45,340 bases of DNA, taken from positions 247,124-292,463 of the forward strand of contig NZ_KI912266.1 of assembly GCF_000235425.2 (NCBI RefSeq), in the 5' to 3' direction. Below are positions 12,156-20,690 of the stretch, piece by piece; within the stretch, counting starts at the first letter, position 1, and every line of letters starts with the position of its first letter. Below the pieces are notes generated by a model. That model did not search any database. It was not told the DNA's origin and saw only the letters and a program-made list of their open reading frames with translations. The position numbers and the translations under genes were made by a program. Source of the stretch: Pseudofrankia saprophytica (GTDB taxonomy: Bacteria; Actinomycetota; Actinomycetes; Frankiales; Frankiaceae).

Positions 12156-12593
12156 AGCCGTGGGACGGGCGCGCAGGTCGGCGACGTAGTCGCTGGGGGC
12201 GCCGGCCTTCTCGGCGCCGTCGGCGATGTCGGCCAGGTGGCGGGCGGAAGGCAGGCCGCCCTCGTAGGCGTCCAGGACGTAGGTCCAGGCGAGCACGTCG
12301 CCGTCGAGGGTGGAAAGGCGTACTCGGATGCGGGTGTAGAGCCCGGTGTCGGCGCCTTCCCAGACGTCGAGCCGCTCCAGGTCGTAGCGGTCGATGTCGT
12401 AGAGCATGACGTACACGCGTCCCGCCGGGTACGGGACGATCGTCGCGAGCGCGCCGTCCCAGCCGAAGTTCTCCCCGCCAAAGGTGAGCCGCCAGCCGCT
12501 GAGCCAGCCGGTCCCGGTCACCGGCGAGTGCGGAGCACGCTCCTTCATCTTCGCCGGATCAAGATTGCTGGCATACGCTGCGTACAGATTCAT
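12153..12593 (-). CDS. Gamma-glutamylcyclotransferase-like (AIG2/GGCT fold) protein
   Basis: The 146-residue protein opens with NLYAAYASNLDPAKM, the Y-(G/A)-SNL motif that forms the substrate loop of the GGCT fold. Further family features are GWRLTFGGENFGWDGALATIVP, VYVMLYDIDRYDLERLDVWEG and WTYVLDAYEGGLPS. Whether it acts on gamma-glutamyl peptides is not proven; the glutamate of DVWEG is the candidate catalytic acid. ATG 12593 begins the conserved part; ATG 12608 (MRDADMN) is also possible and neither has a strong ribosome site. It is divergent from lpdA. Confidence 0.82.
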   Translation of the reverse strand: MNLYAAYASNLDPAKMKERAPHSPVTGTGWLSGWRLTFGGENFGWDGALATIVPYPAGRVYVMLYDIDRYDLERLDVWEGADTGLYTRIRVRLSTLDGDVLAWTYVLDAYEGGLPSARHLADIADGAEKAGAPSDYVADLRARPTA

Positions 12594-13174
12594 GTCGGCG
12601 TCTCTCATCCCATGGCCCGAGCCTGGATGGCGCGGGGGCCGGTGCAAGGCCGGTGGCGCGCGGTGTGAGCACCGCAAACGCGCGTGACGGCGGGGCCGGT
12701 TCGCCTCGCCATTATGCGACCGATGGCCCCCTTGATCACACGGGCCTTTCCGTAGAGCCTGGCCACACCGGCTAATCATGGCCATGCCGGGGAATGGGCC
12801 GGTCGAGAACCTGGCGAGTCCGCTCACGCTCCGCTCGCCGAGCGCTCGCGGTCCGCTCACCGAGCGCTCGGCGTCGGCGCCGAGCGGTCGTCATCCGCGC
12901 GCCAAGCGTTCGTCGCCCGCTCCTCGACGGTTTCGCGCCGGGACGGGCCGGCGCGGTCTGGACGTTGTAGCCGGAGGCCACCCGGCGGGGCTCGGTGGTG
13001 GGTGCGGTCGCGGCGGCAGGCAGGATGGACTACTGGGTGGGCCGGCCTACCAGCCGGCGATACCCACGGCCGCCGGGCGGCCGCTCGGTGCCGGGCGCGG
13101 CGAGCGGTCGCGGCGGTACGAGACTCGACAGGGCAGGAACCGTGGCAGGGACCAGAAGTGGCAAGGAGGGGACC
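12594..13174. other. Long divergent intergenic region upstream of lpdA
   Basis: 580 bases without a convincing gene. It holds a pair of 19-bp repeats at 12830-12870. The proximal 100 bases contain Gly/Arg-coding frames that are compositional shadows. The 146-codon frame at 12778 has an irregular Arg/Gly/Pro-rich translation and is not believed. Confidence 0.5.
12830..12870. repeat. Paired 19-bp repeats with palindromic core, 22-bp spacing
   Basis: TCCGCTCGCCGAGCGCTCG (12830-12848) and TCCGCTCACCGAGCGCTCG (12852-12870) differ by one base. Each ends in the perfect 10-bp palindrome CGAGCGCTCG. The centres are 22 bases apart, about two helical turns. This resembles a double binding site for a dimeric regulator, but lies 300 bases from lpdA. 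Confidence 0.5.
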
Positions 13175-14623
13175 GTGAGCCGGATCGTCATCCTCGGCGG
13201 GGGGCCCGGCGGATATGAGGCGGCCCTCGTCGCGGCGTCGCTGGGGGCCACCGTCACGCTGGTCGACTCGGACGGGGTGGGCGGTGCCTGCGTACTCACG
13301 GACTGTGTGCCGTCCAAGACCCTGATCGCCACGTCGGAGACCATGACGTCCGTCGCGGGGGCGCCGGCGCTCGGCCTTTCCCGCAAGGGAATGCCGACCC
13401 CCCGGCCCGCCAGCTGGGAGGGCGAGGGGCCGCATCTCACCCCGCCCGAGGTCCTCACGTTCGAGGCGAAGCGCGTCAACAGCCGGGTGATCGAGCTGGC
13501 GCAGGCGCAGTCACGCGACATCGAGGCCCGCCTGCGGCGCGAGAAGGTGGAGGTCGTCCACGCGAAGGGCCGCCTCGTCGGGCCCACGGCGGTCGAGACG
13601 GACACCGGTGACAGCTTCGTCGGCGACGTGGTTCTCATCACCACCGGCGCGGCCCCGCGCATCCTGCCGACGGCCGAGCCCGACGGCGAGCGGATCCTGA
13701 CCTGGCAGCAGCTCTACGAGCTCCCGGAGATTCCCGAGCACCTCATCGTCGTCGGTTCCGGCGTCACCGGCGCCGAGTTCGCCAGCGCCTATCGAGCGCT
13801 CGGCGCGGCGGTGACGCTGGTCTCGTCCCGGGAGCGGGTGCTGCCCGGCGAGGACCCGGACGCCGCCATGGTCATCGAGGACGTGTTCCGCCGCCGCGGC
13901 ATCGAGGTGCTGAACCGCTCCCGGGCCGCCTCCGTCCGCAGGATCGGCGACGGCGTGCTCGTCGAGCTGACGGACGGCCGCACGGTGACCGGTTCGCATG
14001 CGCTGATGGCGGTCGGATCGGTACCTCGGACCAAGAACATCGGGCTGACCGAGGTCGGGGTGCGGCTCGGTTCCGGAGGGCATGTGGTCGTCGACCGGAT
14101 GTCGCGCACCTCGGTGCCCGGGGTGTACGCGGCGGGCGACTGCACCGGCGTGCTGCCGCTGGCCTCGGTCGCCGCCATGCAGGGCCGGATCGCCATGCGG
14201 CACGCGCTCGGCGAGGCGGTGACACCGCTGCGGCTCGGCACCGTGTCGTCCAACATCTTCACCGACCCGGAGATCGCCACCGTCGGTGTCACCCAGCGCA
14301 TGAAGGATTCGGGCACGATCGCGGCGGAGGTCGTCACGCTGCCGCTGGCGCGCAACCCGCGGGCGAAGATGCTCGGCATCGCCGACGGGTTCGTGAAGCT
14401 GTTCTGCCGGCCGGGCAGCGGCAGTGTGCTCGGCGGGGTCGTGGTCGCGCCGCGGGCGTCCGAGCTGATCCTGTCGATCTCGCTCGCCGTCTCCAACGGC
14501 CTGACCGCGGAGCAGCTGGCGAACACCTTCTCGATCTACCCGTCGCTGTCCGGCTCGATCACCGAGGTCGCCCGGATGATGCGCTCCGAGGACCTCTTCG
14601 CGGCCTTCGACGACACTCTCTGA
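13175..14623 (+). CDS. lpdA: LpdA-type flavoprotein disulfide reductase family NAD(P)H oxidoreductase
   Basis: The 482-residue protein begins IVILGGGPGGYEAA (FAD Rossmann fold). It has the second dinucleotide fold VVGSGVTGAEFASAY and the FAD motif TSVPGVYAAGDCTG, followed by a dimerisation domain. The redox motif GGACVLTDCVPSK keeps both cysteines (C39 and C44). The C-terminal active-site His-Glu pair of true dihydrolipoamide dehydrogenases (HxHPTxSE) is replaced by SIYPSLSGS, so lipoamide chemistry is doubtful. Mycobacterial LpdA (Rv3303c) is a related NAD(P)H:quinone-type reductase that cannot reduce lipoyl substrates. The GTG start follows AAGGAGG at five bases. The neighbours (Cys/His protein, amidohydrolase, PNP, phosphohexomutase) match the mycobacterial order. 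Confidence 0.9.
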   Translation: MSRIVILGGGPGGYEAALVAASLGATVTLVDSDGVGGACVLTDCVPSKTLIATSETMTSVAGAPALGLSRKGMPTPRPASWEGEGPHLTPPEVLTFEAKRVNSRVIELAQAQSRDIEARLRREKVEVVHAKGRLVGPTAVETDTGDSFVGDVVLITTGAAPRILPTAEPDGERILTWQQLYELPEIPEHLIVVGSGVTGAEFASAYRALGAAVTLVSSRERVLPGEDPDAAMVIEDVFRRRGIEVLNRSRAASVRRIGDGVLVELTDGRTVTGSHALMAVGSVPRTKNIGLTEVGVRLGSGGHVVVDRMSRTSVPGVYAAGDCTGVLPLASVAAMQGRIAMRHALGEAVTPLRLGTVSSNIFTDPEIATVGVTQRMKDSGTIAAEVVTLPLARNPRAKMLGIADGFVKLFCRPGSGSVLGGVVVAPRASELILSISLAVSNGLTAEQLANTFSIYPSLSGSITEVARMMRSEDLFAAFDDTL

Positions 14624-14653
14624 CAGCGCCGCGAGCGGTGTGATGATGGCCGC

Positions 14654-15073
14654 ATGACGGACAGGCGGACTGTGGACGTCGGCGGCGTCGGCGGCCGGGC
14701 TGGCTTCGCGTACGAGGCCCAGCTGCGGCTGGCGCCTGGCGCTGACGAGCGGGCTCCCGGCGGCGCCGTGACAGCGGCCCTGTGCGGTCACTGGGAGCAC
14801 GACGGCCCGTGCCGCTGGCCGCACCACACCAGCGTCGACGAGCGGGACGGCGAGGAGCTCACGGTCCGGGTGGTGGCCGCCAGCCCGCCCACTGAGCGTG
14901 CCGAGGTACAGCGTCTGATCGACGGCGCCCTCACCGTCGGTGAGCTCGTCGGCCCGGATGGACCGAGCCACTGGACGCTGCTGCGCTCCGGTCCGGTCGG
15001 CCTGCGCACCGACGAGCTGGCCCTGGCCGGCCGCCTCGCCACCGGCCCCGCCGCTAGCGGGCCAACCGGGTGA
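14654..15073 (+). CDS. Conserved actinobacterial protein with C-x-HWEHDGPCRWPHH motif
   Basis: The 139-residue soluble protein has the central motif CGHWEHDGPCRWPHH (about residues 44-58), followed by a predicted alpha/beta segment with VRVVAASP and two helices. Two cysteines and up to four histidines within 15 residues would suit a metal site. A small conserved protein next to lpdA is also present in mycobacteria (Rv3304), which I take to be the orthologue from position. The function is unknown. No ribosome site is visible before the ATG. Its 3' end overlaps the convergent amidohydrolase gene by 20 bases. Confidence 0.78.
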   Translation: MTDRRTVDVGGVGGRAGFAYEAQLRLAPGADERAPGGAVTAALCGHWEHDGPCRWPHHTSVDERDGEELTVRVVAASPPTERAEVQRLIDGALTVGELVGPDGPSHWTLLRSGPVGLRTDELALAGRLATGPAASGPTG

Positions 15074-16421
15074 AGGCCTCGACGGCGGCGCCGGCCAGGA
15101 GGCGGACCCCGACGCCGATCGCGCGCTCGTCGACGGCGTAGTCGCCCTGGTGCAGGTCGTAGGTCGGGCCGCCCGGGGTGCGGGTGCCGAGCCTCGCCAG
15201 GGCGCCGGGGACGTAGGTGAGGTACCAGCCGAAGTCCTCGCCGCCGAGCGACTGGGCGACGGTCGTGGCCGCCTCGTGGCCGAACGTCTCGGTCACGGCG
15301 GCGTCGAGGACGTCGACCATGTCGGCGGTGTTCACGACCGGGGGCACGCCCCGGCGGTAGTCCACGACGATGTCCGCGCCGAACGGCGCGGCGATCTGGT
15401 GGGCGAGCTCCTCGACCAGCTCGGGGGCCGTCTCCCAGGTGTCGCGGGACAGGGTCCGCACGGTGCCGCGCAGCTGCCCGGCGCGCGGGATGGCGTTCGC
15501 CACCGAGCCGGCCTGCACCTGGCCCCAGACCAGCGCGAGCCCGGACCGGGGGTCGATCCGCCGGTTCAGCGCCGCCGGCAGCTGGGTGATCAGTGCACCG
15601 ATGGCGTAGACCAGGTCGACGGTGTTCTGCGGGCGCGAGGTGTGGCCGCCGGGGCCGGCCAGCATGATCTCCACCAGGTCGGCCGCCGACGTGATCGGGC
15701 CGGGCCGCAGCCCGACGGTGCCGACGTCGAGGGCCGGGTCGCAGTGCACGGTGAGCGCCGCGTCGACCGGTTTGAGGATGCCCGCGTCGATGACCTCCAG
15801 GGCGCCGCCCGGCATCGTCTCCTCGGCCGGCTGGAACAGCAGCCGCACGGTGCCCGCCAGCGGGTGGGACCGGGCGTACTCGGCGAGCGCCAGGCCCGCC
15901 CCGAGCACGACGGTCGTGTGGACGTCGTGCCCGCAGGCGTGGCAGACGCCGGGGATGATGGACGCGTAGGGAACGTCCTTGGCGTCCTGCAGCGGCAGCG
16001 CGTCCATGTCGGCGCGCAGCATCACGACCGGGCCCTCGTCGGGAGAGGTCCGGGTCGCGTCGCCCGGGCCGCCGGTGGCGATGTCGCACCAGATGCCCGG
16101 GATGTCGGAAAGCCGCTGGGGCGCCAGGCCCGCCGCGGCGAGCCGCTCGGTGATCAGCCCGGCTGTCCGGTGCTCCTGGCGGCCGAGTTCGGGATGCATG
16201 TGCAGGTCGCGGCGGAAGGCGATGAGCTCGTCCTCGTGCCGGGCGAACCAGTCCCGGACGAATCCGGTGACGTCCGCGGCGCGTTCTCCCCGCGCGCCCG
16301 CCGGCCAGGCCGCCCGCGCGGTCGTCGCCGCCGAGTCGGCGGGTTCCGCGTCCCCCGACGGCGCGTCCACCGACATCGCGTCGGCGGGCGCCACCGGCAT
16401 CGCACTCACGTTGTCCGACAT
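15054..16421 (-). CDS. M20D family amidohydrolase (AmiA/AmiB-like)
   Basis: The 455-residue metallohydrolase cleaves an amide bond in N-acyl amino acids or related compounds. Family signatures are FRRDLHMHPELG, MLRADMDALP, GVCHACGHDVHTTVVLG (metal-binding Cys and His), QPAEE and GGEDFGWYL. The dimerisation domain occupies about residues 240-360. The first 45 residues are a lineage-specific Ala/Asp-rich tail. The ATG at 16421 follows GGGGGAAGG. It is the second gene after a GCS2-type ligase 80 bases upstream. M. tuberculosis has two such genes (amiA1, amiB1) at the same place between lpdA and deoD; here there is one. The substrate is not known. Confidence 0.92.
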   Translation of the reverse strand: MSDNVSAMPVAPADAMSVDAPSGDAEPADSAATTARAAWPAGARGERAADVTGFVRDWFARHEDELIAFRRDLHMHPELGRQEHRTAGLITERLAAAGLAPQRLSDIPGIWCDIATGGPGDATRTSPDEGPVVMLRADMDALPLQDAKDVPYASIIPGVCHACGHDVHTTVVLGAGLALAEYARSHPLAGTVRLLFQPAEETMPGGALEVIDAGILKPVDAALTVHCDPALDVGTVGLRPGPITSAADLVEIMLAGPGGHTSRPQNTVDLVYAIGALITQLPAALNRRIDPRSGLALVWGQVQAGSVANAIPRAGQLRGTVRTLSRDTWETAPELVEELAHQIAAPFGADIVVDYRRGVPPVVNTADMVDVLDAAVTETFGHEAATTVAQSLGGEDFGWYLTYVPGALARLGTRTPGGPTYDLHQGDYAVDERAIGVGVRLLAGAAVEAFTRLAR

Positions 16422-16501
16422 CCCGAAATAGACCTTCCCCCGGCTGCACCGGCTTGTCCGTTGAACAAACACCGGCGCACTCGCCAGGAACTGCCCGAAG
16501 G

Positions 16502-17662
16502 TCAGCCAGCCGACCTGTCCAGCCGCAGTGGACGGCCGATGTTCATCTCCTCTAGCAGAGTATCGACGACCTGGCTGAGATCGCCGCCGGCCCGCCGGGC
16601 GGCGGCGCGCTGCCGCTGGTAACTCGCTCCGATCGTCAGGATTTCCGGCACCGCCTCCAGCTCGGCGGAGCAGCCGAGGCGGCGGGCGACTGGCAGCAGG
16701 TCGTCGACCAGGTCGGCCAGCTCCGTGCGCACCGGACGGGTGGTGCCGCGGTCGTCCACCAGGATCTCCGCGTCCAGCCCGTAGCGGGCGGCCCGCCACT
16801 TGTTCTCCTGGACGACCCAGCGGCGCGGCACCGGGAGCGTGTAGCCGCGATCGAGCTGGCTGTTCATCCGGTCGACGAGGCACTGGGCCAGCGCGGCGAC
16901 CGCGCCCACCTCCCGCAGCGTCGGCAGCCCGTCGCAGATCCGCAGCTCGACGGTGCCGAAGTTCGGATGCGGGCGGATGTCCCACCACACCTCGCGGATC
17001 GTCTCGATCGTGCCAGAAGCGACGAGAGTCTCCATGAACCGCTCGAACTGTGCCCAGTCCGACAGTTGGTAGGGCAGCCCGGCCGTCGGCAGGCTCTCGA
17101 AGACCTTCGACCGGCTGGAGGCAAGTCCGGTGTCCCGCCCAAGCCAGAACGGCGACGACGCCGACAGCGCCAGGAAGTGCGGGATGTAGCTCATAAGCGC
17201 GTTGACGATCGGGAACGCCTTCTCCTTGGAGCGGACGCCGACGTGAACATGCACACCGAAGATCAGCAGCCGGCGGGACAGCCACTGCATCTGGTCGACA
17301 AGGCGGTGATAACGCTCATTCTCACTGATTTCCTGCGTGCTGTACTCGCTGATCGGGTGCGTACCACTGCACATCAACCCGATTCCGCGCCTTTCCGCGA
17401 GACCGCGCAGCACGTCGATCGTTCCGGTCAGATCGGCGAGCGCCTGCGGCACCGAATCGCAGACGCCCGTGATGACCTCGATCGTCGACTCAAAGAGCTC
17501 GTGCTTGGCTTTGGCCGCATCCTCGTCGCCGACCTTGGCCGCGAGCTCCTCGAGGATCTCGGTCGAGGCGCCGCGTAGCTGGCGAGTCCGGAGGTCGACC
17601 AGCTCCAGCTCCCACTCGATACCCAGGCTGGTGCGCGGCGACGACGAGAAGGGAATATGCAC
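16502..17662 (-). CDS. Carboxylate-amine ligase of the GCS2 (YbdK) family
   Basis: The 386-residue protein is related to plant/bacterial glutamate-cysteine ligase 2. Signatures are SLGIEWELELVD at the N-terminus, HELFESTIEVITGVC, GTHPISEY and GVHVHVGVRSKEKAF. Such enzymes join a carboxylate to an amine using ATP; YbdK has weak glutamate-cysteine ligase activity, but the native substrate is unknown. The GTG at 17662 (VHIPFSSSPRTSLG) sits eight bases after AGGAGG, which decides the start over the longer frame. Pairing with an M20 amidohydrolase suggests linked making and breaking of an amide metabolite, by inference. Confidence 0.9.
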   Translation of the reverse strand: MHIPFSSSPRTSLGIEWELELVDLRTRQLRGASTEILEELAAKVGDEDAAKAKHELFESTIEVITGVCDSVPQALADLTGTIDVLRGLAERRGIGLMCSGTHPISEYSTQEISENERYHRLVDQMQWLSRRLLIFGVHVHVGVRSKEKAFPIVNALMSYIPHFLALSASSPFWLGRDTGLASSRSKVFESLPTAGLPYQLSDWAQFERFMETLVASGTIETIREVWWDIRPHPNFGTVELRICDGLPTLREVGAVAALAQCLVDRMNSQLDRGYTLPVPRRWVVQENKWRAARYGLDAEILVDDRGTTRPVRTELADLVDDLLPVARRLGCSAELEAVPEILTIGASYQRQRAAARRAGGDLSQVVDTLLEEMNIGRPLRLDRSAG

Positions 17663-18080
17663 CCTGCCTCCTCCTGTGTCAGCGGTCGGCGTGGAAACCG
17701 GGACGACGCGATCACACAATCACGCGATCATGCGGGTCGTTGCGTGTCCGGGCTCTCCTAACGACGTGGGGGCTTCAGGACAGGTAGGCGGTCATGGCGC
17801 GTCGGTGGGCATGATGCCGCGGCGGGAGAGCCGCCCCGGCGGGACCTCGGTGAGGCGACGCCTCTCCCGCGGACCACGCACCCCCTATGCGGTTCACCGG
17901 CGGGCAGGCAAGGTCCGTCCGTCCGGCCTGGCTGCCGGCGAATTACCCGCTTGGCCCGTCGATACGCACAACAGCGGTCAGACACCACCCCCGTTGAGGT
18001 AACGGTAGGTCGCCTCACCCCCGTTTCGGGGCTATTTCCCCGAAACGGGCCGTACATACCCGAGCGCGGAACTTCCTCGC
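17663..18080. other. Gene-free region between aspS and the GCS2-type gene
   Basis: 418 bases. Near the GCS2 gene lies a direct repeat CGCGATCA at 17708 and 17723 (15-bp pitch) in an AT-richer patch, a plausible promoter/operator. The far end holds the aspS terminator hairpin. The rest shows no coding character. Confidence 0.5.
18020..18049 (-). terminator. Hairpin terminator of aspS
   Basis: CCCGTTTCGGGG and CCCCGAAACGGG form a perfect 12-bp stem with the six-base loop CTATTT, 31 bases beyond the aspS stop. There is no T-run. Confidence 0.75.
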
Positions 18081-19871
18081 TTAGGCCGGCGGCGTGGCCA
18101 CCACGCGGACGCCCAGCTCGCGTAGCTGACGCTCGTCCACCTGGGTCGGGGCACCGGTCATCGGGTCGAGGCCGGACTGCGTCTTGGGGAACGCGATGAC
18201 CTCGCGGATGTTCTCCTCGCCGGCGAGGATCGCCACCAGCCGGTCGATGCCAAACGCGAAGCCGCCGTGCGGCGGGGCGCCGTACCCGAACGGGGTCAGG
18301 AAGAACCCGAACCGGGCGTTCGCCTCCTCCGGGCTGATCCCCAGCAGGCCGAAGATCCGCTGCTGCAGCTCCGGCTCGTGGATCCGGATCGAGCCGGAGC
18401 CGAGCTCCCAGCCGTTGAGGACCAGGTCGTAGGCGCGGCTGCGGACCTCCAGCGGGTCGCTCTCCATCTTGTCGACGTCGTCCGGGTGCGGGCGGGTGAA
18501 CGGGTGGTGCCCCGGCTTGGGCCGCCCGGTCGCCTGGTCGATGCCGACGAACAGCGGGAAGTCGACCACCCAGACGTAGCGGAAACCGCCCTCGCCCGCC
18601 GGCGGGCGCCCCAGGGAGTTGCGCAGCTGGCCGAGCACCTCGCAGGCGGTCATCCACTCGTCGGCGACGAGCAGCAGCAGGTCGCCCTCGACCGCCTCGG
18701 TCCTCGTGACGATCCCGGCCAGCTCCTCGGGCGAGAGGAACTTCGCCACCGGCGACTCCAGCACACCGCCGGCGCCGACCCGCATCCAGACCAGGCCCTT
18801 GGCGCCGAGCTTCTTCGCCGTGTCGGTCAGGGTGTCCAGCGCCTTGCGGTTGTGCGTCGCCGAGCCGCCCGGCACCCGGACGCCCTTCACGGCGCCGGCG
18901 CCCGCGAACGCCTTGAAGCCGCTGCCGGCGAAGACGCTGGTGAGCTCGACCAGCTCCATGCCGAAGCGCAGGTCGGGCTTGTCGACGCCGAAGCGGTCCA
19001 TCGCCTCGTGCCAGGTCATCGTCACGACCGGGGGCACCGGAACGTCGACGACGGCCTCGGTCGCGGCCAGCACGGACGCCGTGATGACGTCGAGCACGTC
19101 CTGCTGGTCGACGAAGCTCATCTCGATGTCGAGCTGGGTGAACTCGTACTGCCGGTCGGCGCGCAGGTCCTCGTCGCGCAGGCAGCGGGCGAACTGGAAG
19201 TAGCGGTCCACCCCGCCGACCATCAGCAGCTGCTTGAACAGCTGCGGCGACTGCGGCAGCGCGTAGAAGCTCCCCGGGAACTGCCGGGAGGGGACGATGA
19301 ACTCGCGCGCGCCCTCCGGCGTCGACGGCATCAGCAGCGGCGTCTCGACCTCGGCGAACCCCAGCGGGGCGAGCGCGGCGCGGATCGCCGACAGCGCCGC
19401 CGAGCGGACCCGCAGGTTGCGCTGCATCCGGTCGCGGCGCAGGTCCAGGTAGCGGAAGGCCAGCCGGGTCGACTCGTCGACGTTGTCCGCCCGATCGTCG
19501 AGCGGGAACGGCGGGGGCTTCGCGACCGAGAGCACCTCGACCTTGCAGTCGCGCAGCTCGACCTGACCGGTCGCGAGCTGCGGGTTGACGGTGCCCTCCG
19601 GCCGTTCGGTGACGGTACCGGTGATCTTCAGCACGTACTCCGACCGCACGTCGACCGTGCCGTCGACGACGCACTGCACGACGCCCGAGTAGTCCCGCAG
19701 GTCCAGGAACTGCAGCGACTGCCCGTGCTGGCGCCGGTGGGCCACCCACCCGCACACCGTCACGGTCTCCCCGGCATCAGCCAGCCGAAGGTCCCCGCAC
19801 CGATGCGTACGCATCGCGGTCTGCCGCACCCGCGGCGTCCCCGGCTCGCCGTGCCCGTCTGCCGTCACCAT
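18081..19871 (-). CDS. aspS: Aspartyl-tRNA synthetase
   Basis: The 596-residue bacterial-type class II synthetase has an N-terminal OB-fold (VTVCGWVAHRRQHGQSLQFLDLRD), motif 2 (FQFARCLRDEDLRADRQYEFTQLDIEMSF split across a helix), the GAD insertion, and motif 3 (GGFAFGIDRLVAIL). The ATG at 19871 follows GGCAGGG; an internal ATG 20 codons later is an alternative. H49, in RRQHGQ, matches the histidine reported for non-discriminating AspRS, which charges both tRNA-Asp and tRNA-Asn and needs GatCAB. That is an inference from one residue. A 6-bp inverted repeat GGTGTG-ATGC-CACACC lies about 80 bases upstream (19950-19965). Confidence 0.97.
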   Translation of the reverse strand: MVTADGHGEPGTPRVRQTAMRTHRCGDLRLADAGETVTVCGWVAHRRQHGQSLQFLDLRDYSGVVQCVVDGTVDVRSEYVLKITGTVTERPEGTVNPQLATGQVELRDCKVEVLSVAKPPPFPLDDRADNVDESTRLAFRYLDLRRDRMQRNLRVRSAALSAIRAALAPLGFAEVETPLLMPSTPEGAREFIVPSRQFPGSFYALPQSPQLFKQLLMVGGVDRYFQFARCLRDEDLRADRQYEFTQLDIEMSFVDQQDVLDVITASVLAATEAVVDVPVPPVVTMTWHEAMDRFGVDKPDLRFGMELVELTSVFAGSGFKAFAGAGAVKGVRVPGGSATHNRKALDTLTDTAKKLGAKGLVWMRVGAGGVLESPVAKFLSPEELAGIVTRTEAVEGDLLLLVADEWMTACEVLGQLRNSLGRPPAGEGGFRYVWVVDFPLFVGIDQATGRPKPGHHPFTRPHPDDVDKMESDPLEVRSRAYDLVLNGWELGSGSIRIHEPELQQRIFGLLGISPEEANARFGFFLTPFGYGAPPHGGFAFGIDRLVAILAGEENIREVIAFPKTQSGLDPMTGAPTQVDERQLRELGVRVVATPPA

Positions 19872-20050
19872 CGCCCTGCCGTCCTGTCCGTGTGTCCTCG
19901 TCGCTCACGTCGGCCCTGTACGAGCAAAAGGGGAGCGAGAAAGCGTCTTGGTGTGATGCCACACCGAACCTTCACACCACACAGAACCCTACCGGCGCGA
20001 TACGCCCTGCCCTCGGCACGCTCCGTGCCGACGATCGGATCGGCGAGTTG

Positions 20051-20437
20051 TCAGTGTCTAAGCGCCCTGATGAAGCGGCTGACCTCCGAGCGGATGCCCG
20101 CCGGGACGCGGAGGACCTGGGGGCCGCCGGGGGTGGTGAGCTGGACGCGGATCACGTCGCCGTGTTTGACGCCCTGGGAAGCCTTCACCTCGCGGCGGTC
20201 CCAGACGACGTCGAACCAGTCCCCCTCGCGTGGGAACGGCGCCACGACGAGCAGCCGCTGGCTGGTCAGCAGGATCCAGCGAGACATGCCGAGCCGGTAC
20301 CCGATGAACCGCTCGGCCCTGGCGACCAGCCGACCTCCGCCGCCGGGGTCGGTGAGCCGGCCGCGTAGCACGACCTCGGTGAACTCCCCCGGTTCCAGCG
20401 GCACGTCAGGCGGACGTGAGCTACGCGGGATGGCCAC
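20051..20437 (-). CDS. Small conserved hypothetical protein, PH-like fold possible
   Basis: The 128-residue protein starts at a GTG at 20437, opening VAIPRSSRPPDVPLEPGE; a GAGGAG lies upstream. The core has the alternating strands FTEVVLRGRLTD, RWILLTSQRLLVVAPF, WFDVVWDRREVKAS and VIRVQLTTPGGPQVLRVP, ending in a helix EVSRFIRALRH. A set of beta-strands closed by one C-terminal helix, with TSQRLLVV, resembles bacterial PH-like domains. No catalytic motif was seen. The longer frame (to 20563) is Arg-rich and not believed. Confidence 0.75.
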   Translation of the reverse strand: MAIPRSSRPPDVPLEPGEFTEVVLRGRLTDPGGGGRLVARAERFIGYRLGMSRWILLTSQRLLVVAPFPREGDWFDVVWDRREVKASQGVKHGDVIRVQLTTPGGPQVLRVPAGIRSEVSRFIRALRH

Positions 20438-20554
20438 GCCGCAAGTCTGCTCCTCATCGGCCGGCGCGTGCCGTCCCACGCGTGCCGTCCCGCGCCCGCC
20501 GCGCCGCGGGAGCCCGGCGGGCGCGCGGCGGGCCGGTGCCCGCGAACGGTAGCG

Positions 20555-20564
20555 AACGTTCACC
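20555..20564 (+). promoter_or_regulatory. Weak PHO-box-like half site upstream of phoD remnant
   Basis: GTTCACC (20558-20564), within the palindrome GAACGTTC, matches the actinobacterial PHO-box core. Only one good 11-base unit is visible, so PhoP control of the former phosphatase gene is only suggested. Confidence 0.2.
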
Positions 20565-20690
20565 GGCTGGCCCCGGTCAGGACCGGTCGCCGTCAGGCAG
20601 GTCTACAAGCCTGTCCAGGAGAAGGACGGGGACGGGCTGGGGGACCCAGAACGGCTGAACGTGAGCCATACCGGACCGAAAGGAGCTGCG

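Noticed and set aside
12778-13218. 146-codon plus-strand open frame upstream of and overlapping lpdA
   Set aside because: Ser/Arg/Gly-rich text without structure, overlapping the true lpdA start; the repeats inside look regulatory.
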